Part shown: positions 43,313 through 52,773 of the stretch, in pieces | Numbering within the stretch: the first letter of the stretch is position 1 | How the letters are laid out: every line of letters starts with the position of its first letter | Assembly: GCF_003386535.1 (NCBI RefSeq) | Contig: NZ_QTTN01000008.1 | Location: 1-64,000, forward strand | Origin: Paenibacillus taihuensis | GTDB taxonomy: Bacteria > Bacillota > Bacilli > Paenibacillales > Paenibacillaceae | DNA: 64,000 bases | Direction of reading: 5' to 3' | The notes under the pieces: model-generated | What the model saw: only the letters and a program-made list of their open reading frames with translations | What the model was told of the DNA's origin: nothing | Database searches by the model: none | Position numbers and translations under genes: made by a program

Positions 43313-44398
43313 TCAAGCACTACCAGTACTGGCAATCTTAACCTGAACGCTTACTGTTGTTTTTATTCGTTGATAAATCTTTTCAAAATCCTGGGCATTC
43401 CATTCCCTAGACCGACCTCTTACTAAGTCGCCCAGGCCGACTGGATCAACCTTATTTTTCTTCAATAGGGAAAGAAATTTTTCAATTTCTGTTCTAAAAT
43501 AAGAACTCAACGCTTTTTCAAGTTGTGTAAGCTGCTCTTCTGATCTCAAATCCACCCATTCCGGGACATTCTGAAGTTCCGTCACCAATTTCAATCGAAT
43601 TGAAATTGATGGGACTGGATTAACAGTGCTCACAATATAGTTTGCCTTTGAATGCATGCTTCTCAATAAAATAAAATCTTCACTCGGTTTGTTTGATGCT
43701 TTTCCTGCAAGCGGAACCATAAGGCTTCCATTCTTCGAGTTCTGAATAAGCATTTTTAATAAGAAAGCGTCCTTCATGCTAATTTCGGTTATCTTTCGAT
43801 CCCTTCTAAATAAAGCCAGACCATCGATTATTACTTCTCCGTGCTCTATTCTTAAATACGGTAAAAACATGTCTCGTCCTTCACCATAATAATTAAACAA
43901 GGATACATGAAGGTTCATCAACGGTAAATTTCCGCTTCTCATGTTTTGCTCAATCATATCCGATAAATAAAACGGTTCTTGGGTTTTTTTGGTGATTTCC
44001 AACAATTCCGAAGCATCCCGATCCGCGACTGCAAGCTGAATCCGCGATGAAAATTTAGGATCGCGGAGAAAATGATGGAGTACAGTCCCAGTCCCTTTTT
44101 CTGCACTCGTTTTTCCGAATAAAACCATGCTTATCTGTCCCCTTTCAAGGGGATCATTTGTCATCGTATTTAGTCGTGGCAGAGAAATATTAGAGTTGGA
44201 AACCGTATGTAAAATTTGCAGTTCTGTTTTTCCCTGTTCTTTAAAGTGAGAAATTAAAACAGCGGTTTTTTTGCCATTCGAAACGGTATCAAAGCTAATC
44301 GCATGGACAAGACAAATCTGATTCACAATTCTTTGATCGGAACAAGCCGATAAAACGGCGAACAAAATGATAACCGAAAAGGTTTTCCATCTGTACAT
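43313..44398 (-). CDS. gerAC: Ger(x)C family germination lipoprotein (C subunit)
   Basis: 361-aa lipoprotein with lipobox LSACS (Cys about residue 19) and the Ger(x)C layout: N-terminal domain with LVHAISFD and a C-terminal domain with a helical YQRIKTTVSVQVKI end. C subunits sit on the outer face of the spore inner membrane and are needed for receptor assembly. Located between A and B genes of the operon. Confidence 0.9.
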   Translation of the reverse strand: MYRWKTFSVIILFAVLSACSDQRIVNQICLVHAISFDTVSNGKKTAVLISHFKEQGKTELQILHTVSNSNISLPRLNTMTNDPLERGQISMVLFGKTSAEKGTGTVLHHFLRDPKFSSRIQLAVADRDASELLEITKKTQEPFYLSDMIEQNMRSGNLPLMNLHVSLFNYYGEGRDMFLPYLRIEHGEVIIDGLALFRRDRKITEISMKDAFLLKMLIQNSKNGSLMVPLAGKASNKPSEDFILLRSMHSKANYIVSTVNPVPSISIRLKLVTELQNVPEWVDLRSEEQLTQLEKALSSYFRTEIEKFLSLLKKNKVDPVGLGDLVRGRSREWNAQDFEKIYQRIKTTVSVQVKIASTGSA

Positions 44399-44417
44399 AA
44401 TGGCCCTCTTTCATCAT

Positions 44418-45902
44418 TTATTCTTCATCGAGGTTATTTTTCTGTTTAACTGCTTTTTTAGGCAAATACTTAACTGAAGATTTGGGTCTTAAACGTTGAG
44501 GTCTTTTATTCAGAATTTGAAAGGATGAACGTATAAAACTGTCGCTAAATTCCATAATCCTTAAGGGGAAAATCGGAACAACGTAAGGAGAGCCTAATGA
44601 TCTTAAACGAATAAGATGGACGAACAGAAAACCCACCCCGATAAATATGCCAATCCCCCCCCATAACGCTGACAGAATGATAATCGGAAAGCGTAAAAAT
44701 CGTATCGTATTTGACATCTTATATATCGGTGTCGTAAATGAGGCTAAAGCCGATAGCGCGACAAGAATTAATAAAATATTACTTGTTAAAGCGGCTTGAA
44801 CGGCAGCTTCACCGATAACAATTCCTCCGACAATCCCTAAGGTTTGGCCAATTTTTGTAGGTAATCTGGCCCCTGCCTCCCGAAGAAATTCAATGGTTAT
44901 TTCTAAAAAGAGCACTTCAAAGAAGGGCGGAAATGGAACGTATTGTCTGGAAAAAATAAGCGGGCTAAGCAAATCTTTTGGAATGACCTCATAATGGTAT
45001 GTGGTTATTGCAACATACAATGCCGAGGCAAACATCGAAAAAATGACACCGAAGATGCGAATCAATCGAAAAAAAGAACCTAATATCCAAGGCAGATAAT
45101 AATCTTCTGCGGAAATGAAAAAATCATACAACGTAGCAGGGCCTGTAACAATATAAGGTGAACCATCGGAAACGACCGCGACTTGCCCACTAGTAAGTGA
45201 GTAAACCACTCGGTCCCTCCGTTCTGTGGAAACAAACAATGGAAATGGCGTGAAAGAATTGTCTGATATCATTTGGTCCAATAACGACGAATCAAACACG
45301 ACGTCGTAATCAATTTCAGTAAGTCTTTTTTCAAGAGTTTGAATGTTCTGTTCATTTGTCACCCCATTGATATAAATGATTGCGACTTTTGTTTTTGAAT
45401 TTGTTCCAACGATAATTTCTTTTATAATCAGGTTTGGAATATTGAGGAGTTTTCTGAGCAAACCGATGTTTGTATCCAGATCCTCTACGAAACCGATTTT
45501 AGGGCCGACGACGCTAAACTCGTTTTCCGTATCATTGTTTTCTCGCAATCCATGATTGTCGGCTAAATTAACCAATAAACACTTTTGATCGTTTTCATGA
45601 AGTTGAACGATCGCATAACCTTTCAGCAGTTTAGATTGAATAGTGGTTATCTCGTCGGTAATCTCTACATCATTAATGGGAATCCAGGCCTTAATATCTT
45701 CGATATCCTTGATTTCGGAATCCAATGACCGATTTTGCAATACAAGAATCAAATGCTGCTGCATCCACTTCGCATCGATTAAAGTACTATAATAGAAAAT
45801 ACTCACTTCTTGTTTACCAAGTAAAATCACAGTTGTCTTAAAGTCACTCGATTGTCTGGATAATTGTAATAATTCACCGAGGTTTTTAAATTCTGAAGTC
45901 AT
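44418..45902 (-). CDS. gerAA: Spore germination protein GerAA family (A subunit)
   Basis: 494-aa A subunit: a hydrophilic N-terminal half (about 1-270), then membrane helices in the second half. Seen: INGVTNEQNIQTLEKRL, SPYIVTGPATLYDFFISAEDYY, the loop PKDLLSPLIFSRQYVPFPPFFEV (in part) and REAGARLPTKIGQTLGIVGG, all family marks. First gene of the minus-strand ger operon, AGGAAGG before the ATG. A poly-basic tail ends the protein. A sigma-G promoter is expected upstream; I could not fix one. Confidence 0.93.
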   Translation of the reverse strand: MTSEFKNLGELLQLSRQSSDFKTTVILLGKQEVSIFYYSTLIDAKWMQQHLILVLQNRSLDSEIKDIEDIKAWIPINDVEITDEITTIQSKLLKGYAIVQLHENDQKCLLVNLADNHGLRENNDTENEFSVVGPKIGFVEDLDTNIGLLRKLLNIPNLIIKEIIVGTNSKTKVAIIYINGVTNEQNIQTLEKRLTEIDYDVVFDSSLLDQMISDNSFTPFPLFVSTERRDRVVYSLTSGQVAVVSDGSPYIVTGPATLYDFFISAEDYYLPWILGSFFRLIRIFGVIFSMFASALYVAITTYHYEVIPKDLLSPLIFSRQYVPFPPFFEVLFLEITIEFLREAGARLPTKIGQTLGIVGGIVIGEAAVQAALTSNILLILVALSALASFTTPIYKMSNTIRFLRFPIIILSALWGGIGIFIGVGFLFVHLIRLRSLGSPYVVPIFPLRIMEFSDSFIRSSFQILNKRPQRLRPKSSVKYLPKKAVKQKNNLDEE

Positions 45903-46137
45903 TGCGATATAAACCCTTCCTGGCTAAAGTCTCTAAATAGTTTTGGACTGTGTTATTTTTTGGTAAAAGCCTCCTTTTTATTCACACCACAACGTTTTTC
46001 CCTAGCCCTTGTTGAGAAGTTCAGGATGCGTTGACATCATGAGCTTTATCAAGCATGATGAATCGACAGAGACTTCTATATAAATGATTGATACCTTTTT
46101 CCTAAAATGGAGGAATTCATACATGGAGGAATACCAA

Positions 46138-46821
46138 ATGAATAAACTATGGTATTTATCTCAAATCAGCATTTTTGAGGAAATGACCAGCGAAGAAATG
46201 AAGGAAATTGATTTACTAAATACCATTCATCATTTCAATTGGATAGCGAAAGAAGCCTTGGTTCAAACTCCCGATACGATTCGCGAAGGTCTTTCTTTCG
46301 TCAAAGAAGGCAAGCTTAAGGTATACAAACTAAACGAAAGTGGGAAGCAGTTTACTCTAAGTATATTGACTCGTGGGAATATGTTTGGTGAAATTAATGC
46401 CATCTCGTTTGGTACTAAAGATGTTTTCATTGAAGCCATGGAACCTACACTAGTTTGCTCTATATCGGAAGCAGAATTCGACCGGCTTATGCTAAGCAGA
46501 CCGATTCTGGCGTTGAAACTTCTAAAAGCAGTTAGTGAACGGTTGAAGGAAAGAGAAGAACAATTAGAACAAATTGCATTCAACAGTCTCCGCGATCGGG
46601 TGATTCATATGTTGACGATGCTTAGTTCAAAATTTGGTACGATCATAGATGGTTATGCTTTAATCGATCTCCCTCTTTCGCACCAAGAGATAGCTAACAT
46701 GCTTGGTGTAACTCGAGAAGCCGTCAGTGGAGTCATGAGTGGGCTTGTAAAGGATGGGGTTATCAAAACGTCTCGTAAGTCTGTTCAGGTAGATGCTGAG
46801 ATACTAACCCGATCTGAATAA
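46138..46821 (+). CDS. Crp/Fnr family transcriptional regulator
   Basis: 227-aa regulator: cyclic-nucleotide-binding-like sensory domain (residues about 10-125; SFVKEGKLKVYKLNESGKQF, GEINAISFG), dimerisation helix, winged helix at the C-terminus with LSHQEIANMLGVTREAVSGVM. Only one Cys, so no FNR-type iron-sulfur cluster. The recognition helix keeps the Arg and Glu of CRP (R180, E181) but has Gly at the R185 position. Start MNKLW is shared with the decayed copy at 60.7 kb; GGAGG lies 8 bp before it. It is the likely regulator of the CTGTAA-N6-TTACAG promoters nearby. No such box lies before its own gene. Confidence 0.9.
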   Translation: MNKLWYLSQISIFEEMTSEEMKEIDLLNTIHHFNWIAKEALVQTPDTIREGLSFVKEGKLKVYKLNESGKQFTLSILTRGNMFGEINAISFGTKDVFIEAMEPTLVCSISEAEFDRLMLSRPILALKLLKAVSERLKEREEQLEQIAFNSLRDRVIHMLTMLSSKFGTIIDGYALIDLPLSHQEIANMLGVTREAVSGVMSGLVKDGVIKTSRKSVQVDAEILTRSE

Positions 46822-46893
46822 CCTCGACCAGAGCTGCTGCAGACTGCAAACATCCCGAGAAAAGTTTTGCCAGCGATTCAGACCGAAATAAAG

Positions 46894-46928
46894 ACGACCG
46901 GAAGCGCGTTCGCTTCCGGTCGTTTTTT
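46894..46928 (+). terminator. Rho-independent terminator of the crp-like gene
   Basis: ACGACCGGAAGCG/CGCTTCCGGTCGT, a 13-bp perfect stem with a CGTT loop, followed by a run of T residues. Confidence 0.92.
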
Positions 46929-47046
46929 TAAAGGGTTTATTGCTGTGAAGACAGGAATCAAATTCATCGTCATGCCGGCCTAGCTTGGCCACTGTCCATT
47001 CAGCAGGATATTCAATCAATTCCCCAAATCCCCATCGCATTTCAAT

Positions 47047-47655
47047 TCACGAAGAAAAGGCCGTAAACAAATCTCTTAATTCATGAAGGATAACTTCTTG
47101 ATATTCGTTGCTAACTTGATAGAGCTCTCCGATCTCCCCATATGTCTGATTCAATTTCTCCATATAATCGGCTGCCTGTTTGTCTGGATTGTTCTTTTTA
47201 AACCGATCCATCACGGCCTGAATGTAGGCTGGGCGTGCTCCCCATCTGCCTAGTACATCTCCGGACGCATTCAAGAAAACCGCGATCGGCTGATTTCGCC
47301 CGCCATTTGTAAGAAAGTGATCCATGGTTTCCAGATGCTCCTCCATGGGCAACACTTCAGTCGGAATGCCGCTCTGCTCCATCACTCGAAACAGCAAAGG
47401 AACGTTCCAGATGACGTCTGGACACCAATCTGTGCATAGTATCAAACAGTGCAGGTCGGAGCGATTGTTTAGAGCGGTAAAAAATGATTTCTGATCTTCT
47501 TGCGCCAATGTGAAGTTATCGTAGATGAAGTCAAACTTTTCTTTGGTATTCAGGATTTTGCTGTTTTCCATATTCCGATTTTTCATTCCATCCGCGAACT
47601 GCTGCGGAGAAATCCCTTGACCGATTTTGTGTTTTAGATTCAATTGTGCTTCCAT
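47047..47655 (-). CDS. Thioredoxin-fold protein (Thioredoxin_9 type)
   Basis: 202-aa cytoplasmic protein of the thioredoxin_9 type (PF14595): Cys74 and Cys78 in LILCTDWCPDVIWNVP, then QPIAVFLNASGDVLGRWGARP as the cis-Pro region. The CxxxC spacing differs from classical CxxC, and the protein resembles Bacillales thioredoxin-like proteins involved in thiol stress. I start it at the ATG of MEAQLN because the predicted transcript begins near 47722, inside a longer in-frame reading that would start at 47727. It is transcribed from the Crp-type box at 47755-47772, divergent from the peroxiredoxin-like gene. Confidence 0.78.
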   Translation of the reverse strand: MEAQLNLKHKIGQGISPQQFADGMKNRNMENSKILNTKEKFDFIYDNFTLAQEDQKSFFTALNNRSDLHCLILCTDWCPDVIWNVPLLFRVMEQSGIPTEVLPMEEHLETMDHFLTNGGRNQPIAVFLNASGDVLGRWGARPAYIQAVMDRFKKNNPDKQAADYMEKLNQTYGEIGELYQVSNEYQEVILHELRDLFTAFSS

Positions 47656-47728
47656 TTCTTCACGCACCTTCTTCATTATTTTGGGGATACTGCAGACCGC
47701 TTTACCGCAGCTTTTACTTGATAGCATG

Positions 47729-47772
47729 ATTATAATTCTAAGAAAATCGGAGTTCTGTAATGTAGATGACAG
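47729..47772. promoter_or_regulatory. Crp-type box A with divergent promoters
   Basis: CTGTAA-N6-TGACAG at 47755-47772 (one mismatch from the palindrome). On the minus strand a perfect -10 TATAAT sits at 47729-47734, 32 bp from the box centre. On the plus strand an extended -10, TGTTAGCCT at 47791-47799, gives 33 bp. The box would thus be centred near -41.5 for both the thioredoxin-like and the peroxiredoxin-like gene, with no -35 needed, as in class II Crp-activated promoters. Confidence 0.7.
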
Positions 47773-47915
47773 TTGCCGATTCTATTGGCATGTTAGCCTT
47801 TAAACTAAACTGCCAAGCCATTGAGTGATCAGTCAATCTTAATTTGTCCGGGATGGCAGGAGTAAATTCGCTCAACGAATAAACTGAGATTGCAATCGTG
47901 AGAGGAGATTTAAGG

Positions 47916-48635
47916 ATGGAGAAACGGGAAAGAAGCTTAAAAGATGAATTGGATGCACTCCAAGCCCGTAATATGTCGCCAGAAGCCGCTGCGGCATTTG
48001 CCAAATTGATTCAGGACCTTCGAGTTCAGGGTGCAGGCGTAGGACTGAATATCGGAGATAAAGCTCCCGATTTTACTCTGGATGACGCTGCGGGCAAATC
48101 AGTCACATTATATGAAGAACTAGCCAAGGGTCCTGTCATTATCGTGTTCTATCGTGGTGAATGGTGTCCGTACTGCAATTTGCAATTGAAAGCCTATGAG
48201 CGCATCATCGATGAGATAAAAACTGCTGGTGCTCAATTGATTGCCATTAGCCCGCAAACACCGGACCATTCGCTTTCCATGCAAGAAAAACATGAACTAA
48301 GTTTCTCCGTCCTTAGCGATACGAACAACAAAACAGCAGAAAACTACAATCTTAAATACAAGCTGCCCGACTTTCAGCAAGAAATTCTGAAAAGATCTGG
48401 CATTGAGCTTAATCAATATAACGGTGATCATACATTTGAACTTCCTGTCACAGCCACATTTATTATCGATAAAAATGGAACCGTCATAGCCGGTGCCTCT
48501 GACGTAAACCATAGAACGCGGATGGAACCGTCCGAAACCTTAAAAATAGTCCGGTCATTGCAGTACTATTATTCGGAGAGTCAAATTCATTCTCGTTCGG
48601 AACCAAGAGGGTTATTTAAAGATAATATTTCTTGA
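47916..48635 (+). CDS. Peroxiredoxin-like (AhpC/TSA, redoxin-domain) protein
   Basis: 239-aa peroxiredoxin-like protein. N-terminal helical part (residues 1-40), then the redoxin domain with Cys84 and Cys87 in VFYRGEWCPYCNLQL, AISPQTPDHSLSMQEKHEL in part and a C-terminal strand FIIDKNGTVIAGASD. The CPYC pair fits a thiol peroxidase or disulfide reductase. Start at ATG eight bases behind GAGGAG; the GTG at 47898 is less likely. Paralogue of the genes at 59251 and 63075 but with a longer C-terminus and only moderate identity. Confidence 0.88.
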   Translation: MEKRERSLKDELDALQARNMSPEAAAAFAKLIQDLRVQGAGVGLNIGDKAPDFTLDDAAGKSVTLYEELAKGPVIIVFYRGEWCPYCNLQLKAYERIIDEIKTAGAQLIAISPQTPDHSLSMQEKHELSFSVLSDTNNKTAENYNLKYKLPDFQQEILKRSGIELNQYNGDHTFELPVTATFIIDKNGTVIAGASDVNHRTRMEPSETLKIVRSLQYYYSESQIHSRSEPRGLFKDNIS

Positions 48636-48657
48636 AACCTGCACGTTGATATGGTTT

Positions 48658-48698
48658 GAAAGAGGACCGAAACGGCGAATGCCATCCGGTCCTCTTTC
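48658..48698. terminator. Hairpin after the peroxiredoxin-like gene
   Basis: GAAAGAGGACCG and its complement form a 12-bp stem with a 17-nt loop, 22 bp after the stop. There is no T tract, so termination is uncertain. Confidence 0.45.
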
Positions 48699-48914
48699 AT
48701 TACACCAATTGGTGCATTCCATTCGCTTGCTGTGACCAAGTCGGGGAGTGTTCTTGGTATGAAGAAAATTGGTTGTTTTTCAATCTTCCAGATTCCTATG
48801 TCCATGAGACATCATCTACTACAAGAGAGTTAAAAATTTATGTGAAGAACAGGTGCTGATGAGGCAATCAAATATTGTGCTGAAGGGGTATATTTAGAAA
48901 TTTTTGGGTGCTAT
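48699..48914. other. Intergenic stretch before the second ger operon, no gene assigned
   Basis: 216 bp without a supported gene. It should contain the promoter of the ger operon that starts at 48915 (sigma-G-type expected), but no clear consensus is visible to me. Confidence 0.4.
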
Positions 48915-50375
48915 ATGAATATTACTTCTCAGAAAGAAGACAACGATATGGACATAGGCAGTAACATCATCGAGAATGAAAAAACATTTAAAACCGTATT
49001 CCAAGATTGTTCTGATGTTGTTTTCCGTGACATTACGATTCATGGAGAGACTAGAATTTTATTAATCTATGTCGATGGCATGATCAATTCCGATATTATA
49101 ACTGCAAACTTACTAAAACCCTTGATTTACGATGGGCTCCTGCAAGGACTAGGGACAATCGACAGCGTCGCCCAAATGTGCGCCCAACAGCTCTTTCCAG
49201 TACTATCAACCAAGAAACTTTCCAACTTCGAACAAATAGCTGAATTCATCTTGAAGGGTAACGTTGCGATATTGGCCGATGGTGAAGAAACGGTCCTTCT
49301 AGCGGATGTCTCAAATTTTAAAACCCGATCCCCAGAAGAGCCTTTTAATGAAGCGAGCATTCGAGGTTCTAAAGAAGGATTTACGGAGTCACTGCGAATA
49401 AATACCGCCATGCTGCGAAGGATAGCTGCAACTCCGAAACTGAAGCTCGAATCGATGACGATCGGAGAACTGACTAAGACCGATATTGTTATAACTTATA
49501 TTGAGGGAATTGTTTCAATGCCCGTGCTGGTTGAGGTACGTGAAAAACTGAAAGGGATACATATCGATAAAATTCTTGAATCGGGCTATATTGAAGAAAG
49601 CATTGAGGACACTCATCTATCTCCCTTCCCGCAAATGATGGTCACGGAGCGGCCTGACGTAGTAGGAGCCGGATTGCTTGAAGGTAAAGTAGCCATACTT
49701 ACGGATGGCGACCCATGCGTACTTATTGTTCCAACGACGTTCTGGGAAGGCCTTTTGGCGCATGACGATTATTATGAACGATTTTTGTTCGTAAGCATGA
49801 TTAGATGGGTTCGCTTTATATTTGCTTTCTTTTCCGTATTATTCCCCTCCATATATATTGTATTAACCAATTATCATATAGAAATGGTCCCATTGGAACT
49901 GATGATGACGATAGCATCGCTAAGAGAAAGGTCTCCCTTTCCGACAGTAATCGAAGTATTCATGATGGAATTCGTATTTGAGGGCCTTCGTGAAGCCGGC
50001 ATCCGTTTACCAAAGCAGATAGGGCCTCTCGTAAGCATTGTTGGAGCACTGATTATAGGGGAAGCGGCAGTCCAAGCTGGAATCGTTTCCGCTCCTATTG
50101 TTATCGTCGTAGCCGCTGCGGGAATCTCATCATTTATCATTCCGAGATTTCGGTTTGGTTATGCTCTCCGGATATTAAGATTCCCCTTATTGATATTATC
50201 CGGAACATTCGGCCTATTCGGATTGGGGATTGGAATGATGGCGATATTGATTCACTTGATCCATCTAAGTCCATTCGGTACCCCCTATTTAACCCCCGTT
50301 GCTCCGCAGATCGCGCGTAAATTCACGCACCTGATCCTCCGAAGGCCTCGGAAGCGTGTAATAGAAACTTCTTAA
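48915..50375 (+). CDS. gerAA: Spore germination protein GerAA family (A subunit, second operon)
   Basis: 486-aa A subunit: hydrophilic N-terminal half and a membrane half with IRWVRFIFAFFSVLFPSIYI, REAGIRLPKQIGPLVSIVGALI and RFPLLILSGTFGLFGLGIG motifs of the family. First gene of a plus-strand A-C-B operon, divergent from the one ending at 42173 with the crp/peroxiredoxin block between. The start is uncertain between 48915 and the ATG at 48948; neither has a strong ribosome binding site. Confidence 0.92.
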   Translation: MNITSQKEDNDMDIGSNIIENEKTFKTVFQDCSDVVFRDITIHGETRILLIYVDGMINSDIITANLLKPLIYDGLLQGLGTIDSVAQMCAQQLFPVLSTKKLSNFEQIAEFILKGNVAILADGEETVLLADVSNFKTRSPEEPFNEASIRGSKEGFTESLRINTAMLRRIAATPKLKLESMTIGELTKTDIVITYIEGIVSMPVLVEVREKLKGIHIDKILESGYIEESIEDTHLSPFPQMMVTERPDVVGAGLLEGKVAILTDGDPCVLIVPTTFWEGLLAHDDYYERFLFVSMIRWVRFIFAFFSVLFPSIYIVLTNYHIEMVPLELMMTIASLRERSPFPTVIEVFMMEFVFEGLREAGIRLPKQIGPLVSIVGALIIGEAAVQAGIVSAPIVIVVAAAGISSFIIPRFRFGYALRILRFPLLILSGTFGLFGLGIGMMAILIHLIHLSPFGTPYLTPVAPQIARKFTHLILRRPRKRVIETS

Positions 50376-50393
50376 CAATGAGGCAGATCAACC

Positions 50394-51545
50394 ATGATTA
50401 AGGTAAGCAAACTTTGTTTAGTCGTGCTTCTAACAGTATGGATCACAACCGGCTGCTGGAACTTAAAGGAACCGGATCAACTCGCATTCTCTTTAGGGGC
50501 AGGCTTGGATTTATTAGAAGACGGCCAGTTACAATTGAGCTCTCAAATCGTTATACCCTCTGGCATGGGCGGTCAAGAAGGAAGCATCGGTAAGAAAAAT
50601 AAAACCTTTCGTGTGGTTAGCGCGACTGGAAGGAACGTTTACGATGCAGTCCCCAACATCCAGTTACAGCTGCCGAGAAGTCTATTTATCGGGCAACGCA
50701 GGATTATTCTCATCGGACAACGTTTGGCGGAGCATGGAATCGACGATCTGTTCGACGAGTTTATTCGTAATCCTCAATCAGAAATGCGTTCAAGGATATA
50801 TGTCGTGAAAGACGCCGATGCGAAAGACATCCTTGCTGCAACGCCTATTTTCGAATCATATTCATCTACGGAACTCGTTGATAAACAAGAGGCAATAGGT
50901 TTAAAAAGCTATTATTTCCGAAATTTCTTATCAGATGCTTTGAGACCGAGCCTGCAGCCCATTCTTCCTGCTTTAAGCTTATCGGCCTCAAAACAAACCG
51001 TGTATTCCGGTTCTGCGATATTCAACAAAAATGACGGTTTGAAACTAATCGGATTTCTAAACACCCAAGAGGCGGCATATGCCAATTGGATCACAGGCAG
51101 ACAAAAGCGTTTGGTCGTTACTTCCTTCGTCAAACGGGGACAAGGAACGGTTAGTTTGAAACTGCATACGTTAGATCGACGAATCCGCGTGAAAATCGTC
51201 AATCATGAAATTAAAATCGAAGTTCGACTCAAAGGAAAAGGAACACTGGTCGAGAACAATTCAAACTTGAATCCAACCAAAGAAAATGATCTGCGAATCA
51301 TTCAAGTCGAACTCAGTCGAATAACTCAAAAATCCGTACAACAATTAATTGAAAAAGTACAAAAACAGTATAAGACGGACATATTCGGGTTTGGCGAAAG
51401 CGTTCATCGACATTATCCTTCCCAGTGGAAAGCATTGAAAAAAAATTGGTACGCTACTTTTCCCGGTCTTGATGTTAAGGTCAAAGTAGAACTTCAATGC
51501 AGTGACCCGGGCGAAGCCAATTCTTCAATCAAAATCATACCTTAA
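50394..51545 (+). CDS. gerAC: Ger(x)C family germination lipoprotein (C subunit, second operon)
   Basis: 383-aa lipoprotein. The N-terminal helix ends at TGCWNLKEPDQLAFSLGAGLD, the usual Ger(x)C start with the lipobox Cys at about residue 21. The C-terminal region with LIEKVQKQYKTDIFGFGESVH is also typical. It lies 18 bp after the A gene and 55 bp before the B gene. Confidence 0.93.
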   Translation: MIKVSKLCLVVLLTVWITTGCWNLKEPDQLAFSLGAGLDLLEDGQLQLSSQIVIPSGMGGQEGSIGKKNKTFRVVSATGRNVYDAVPNIQLQLPRSLFIGQRRIILIGQRLAEHGIDDLFDEFIRNPQSEMRSRIYVVKDADAKDILAATPIFESYSSTELVDKQEAIGLKSYYFRNFLSDALRPSLQPILPALSLSASKQTVYSGSAIFNKNDGLKLIGFLNTQEAAYANWITGRQKRLVVTSFVKRGQGTVSLKLHTLDRRIRVKIVNHEIKIEVRLKGKGTLVENNSNLNPTKENDLRIIQVELSRITQKSVQQLIEKVQKQYKTDIFGFGESVHRHYPSQWKALKKNWYATFPGLDVKVKVELQCSDPGEANSSIKIIP

Positions 51546-51600
51546 TGAATGCCTAAATACGGTTAGGATATACATCCTCGTATAAGAGAAGGAAGGAAAG

Positions 51601-52710
51601 ATGAGCCTTTCAGGCTGGCAGTTGATATGGATTATCATAACGGAAGTCTGCGCGATAATTGGGATTAGAATTTCACCGGCAATTGCCGCATCGAACCAAG
51701 ATGCGTGGCTTTCCATACTCATTGGTGGAGTATTCGGAACTGTCTTGACACTTCTTGTCGTTCATCTCAGCATGCTTCACCCTAATCAGACTTTGACTCA
51801 ATTCAGCCGCGGTATGTTGGGCAATTGGCTAGGGAGAATGATTACGCTGCCCTACCTCATAGCCTGGTGCTTATTTTGCGCGGGGCTCCTGCGTGAGTTT
51901 TCAGGGTTTCTACAGCCGATCTTAATTGATCGAACACCACTGTGGATCATGATGCTGCTCATATTAAGCCTTATGATTTTTTTGACCTATTCCTCCGGAA
52001 TGAAGGGAATCGGTCGATTCTGCGAGATAATAGGACCTCTTATTATCTTTGTGTTGATTGTCAGCTTTATCTTAAATGTAAGCAACGCGGATTGGCATAA
52101 TCTGCTCCCTGTCTATGTGGATTCCGGATGGATCAGCATTATTAAGGGATCAGTTGGTCCCGCATTTTGGTTTCCAGGACCGTTCACTTTATTGGTTCTT
52201 ATCGCTTTTATGAAAAATCCGCAACAAGCGATTTCAAAATCTATGATTGGCCTGGGCATCACCGTTTCAATGGTTCTAGTTGCCACGCTTATGGTGTTAA
52301 TGGTTTTTGGGCCGAATTTTGCCTCTAAAATAAGGTTTACTTATTTCATGTATGTAAGAACCATTGATATATTAAATTTCATTCAAAATGTGGATATCTT
52401 CTTTATGTTTATTTGGCTTTTCGGAGTGACCGCCCAATTATCCTTATATTTGTTTATCGCCAGTTACGAGATGGCGCAGTGGTTCAACGTGAAGAATTGG
52501 CGAAGAATGATTTGGTTCATCGCACCGGTTATTTTTATTTTGGCAATTTTGATCCCGAACGAGACGGCATTTACATTCTATGACAGTTTTTGGATGAATG
52601 TGATATTCCCCGTTTGCGGTATCGGTATCCCCTTTCTATTATGGATCGTTTCAATCGCCAAAAGAAATGAATCGAATAAAAAGATCGACAATAATTGCAG
52701 AAAAGGATGA
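51601..52710 (+). CDS. gerAB: Spore germination protein GerAB family (B subunit, second operon)
   Basis: 369-aa membrane protein of about ten helices; starts SLSGWQLIWIIITEVCAIIGIRISPA and contains MIWFIAPVIFILAILIPNET, typical for the germinant-binding B subunit. Third gene of the operon. Preceded by GGAAGG, followed directly by a strong terminator that begins within the stop region. Confidence 0.92.
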   Translation: MSLSGWQLIWIIITEVCAIIGIRISPAIAASNQDAWLSILIGGVFGTVLTLLVVHLSMLHPNQTLTQFSRGMLGNWLGRMITLPYLIAWCLFCAGLLREFSGFLQPILIDRTPLWIMMLLILSLMIFLTYSSGMKGIGRFCEIIGPLIIFVLIVSFILNVSNADWHNLLPVYVDSGWISIIKGSVGPAFWFPGPFTLLVLIAFMKNPQQAISKSMIGLGITVSMVLVATLMVLMVFGPNFASKIRFTYFMYVRTIDILNFIQNVDIFFMFIWLFGVTAQLSLYLFIASYEMAQWFNVKNWRRMIWFIAPVIFILAILIPNETAFTFYDSFWMNVIFPVCGIGIPFLLWIVSIAKRNESNKKIDNNCRKG

Positions 52711-52743
52711 AGAGGAGCCTGGTTATGACAGGCTCCTCTTCAT
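52706..52743 (+). terminator. Rho-independent terminator of the second ger operon
   Basis: GATGAAGAGGAGCCTG and its complement make a 16-bp stem with a short loop, followed by CTTCTTTCT. Confidence 0.85.
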
Positions 52744-52773
52744 CCTTCTTTCTGCTAACCTTCTAGTTATTAA

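Noticed and set aside
46804-47040. A 78-codon minus-strand frame
   Set aside because: It spans the crp terminator hairpin and has no recognisable domain.
48656-48859. A 67-codon plus-strand frame after the peroxiredoxin-like gene
   Set aside because: It begins inside a hairpin, has no ribosome binding site and no family resemblance.
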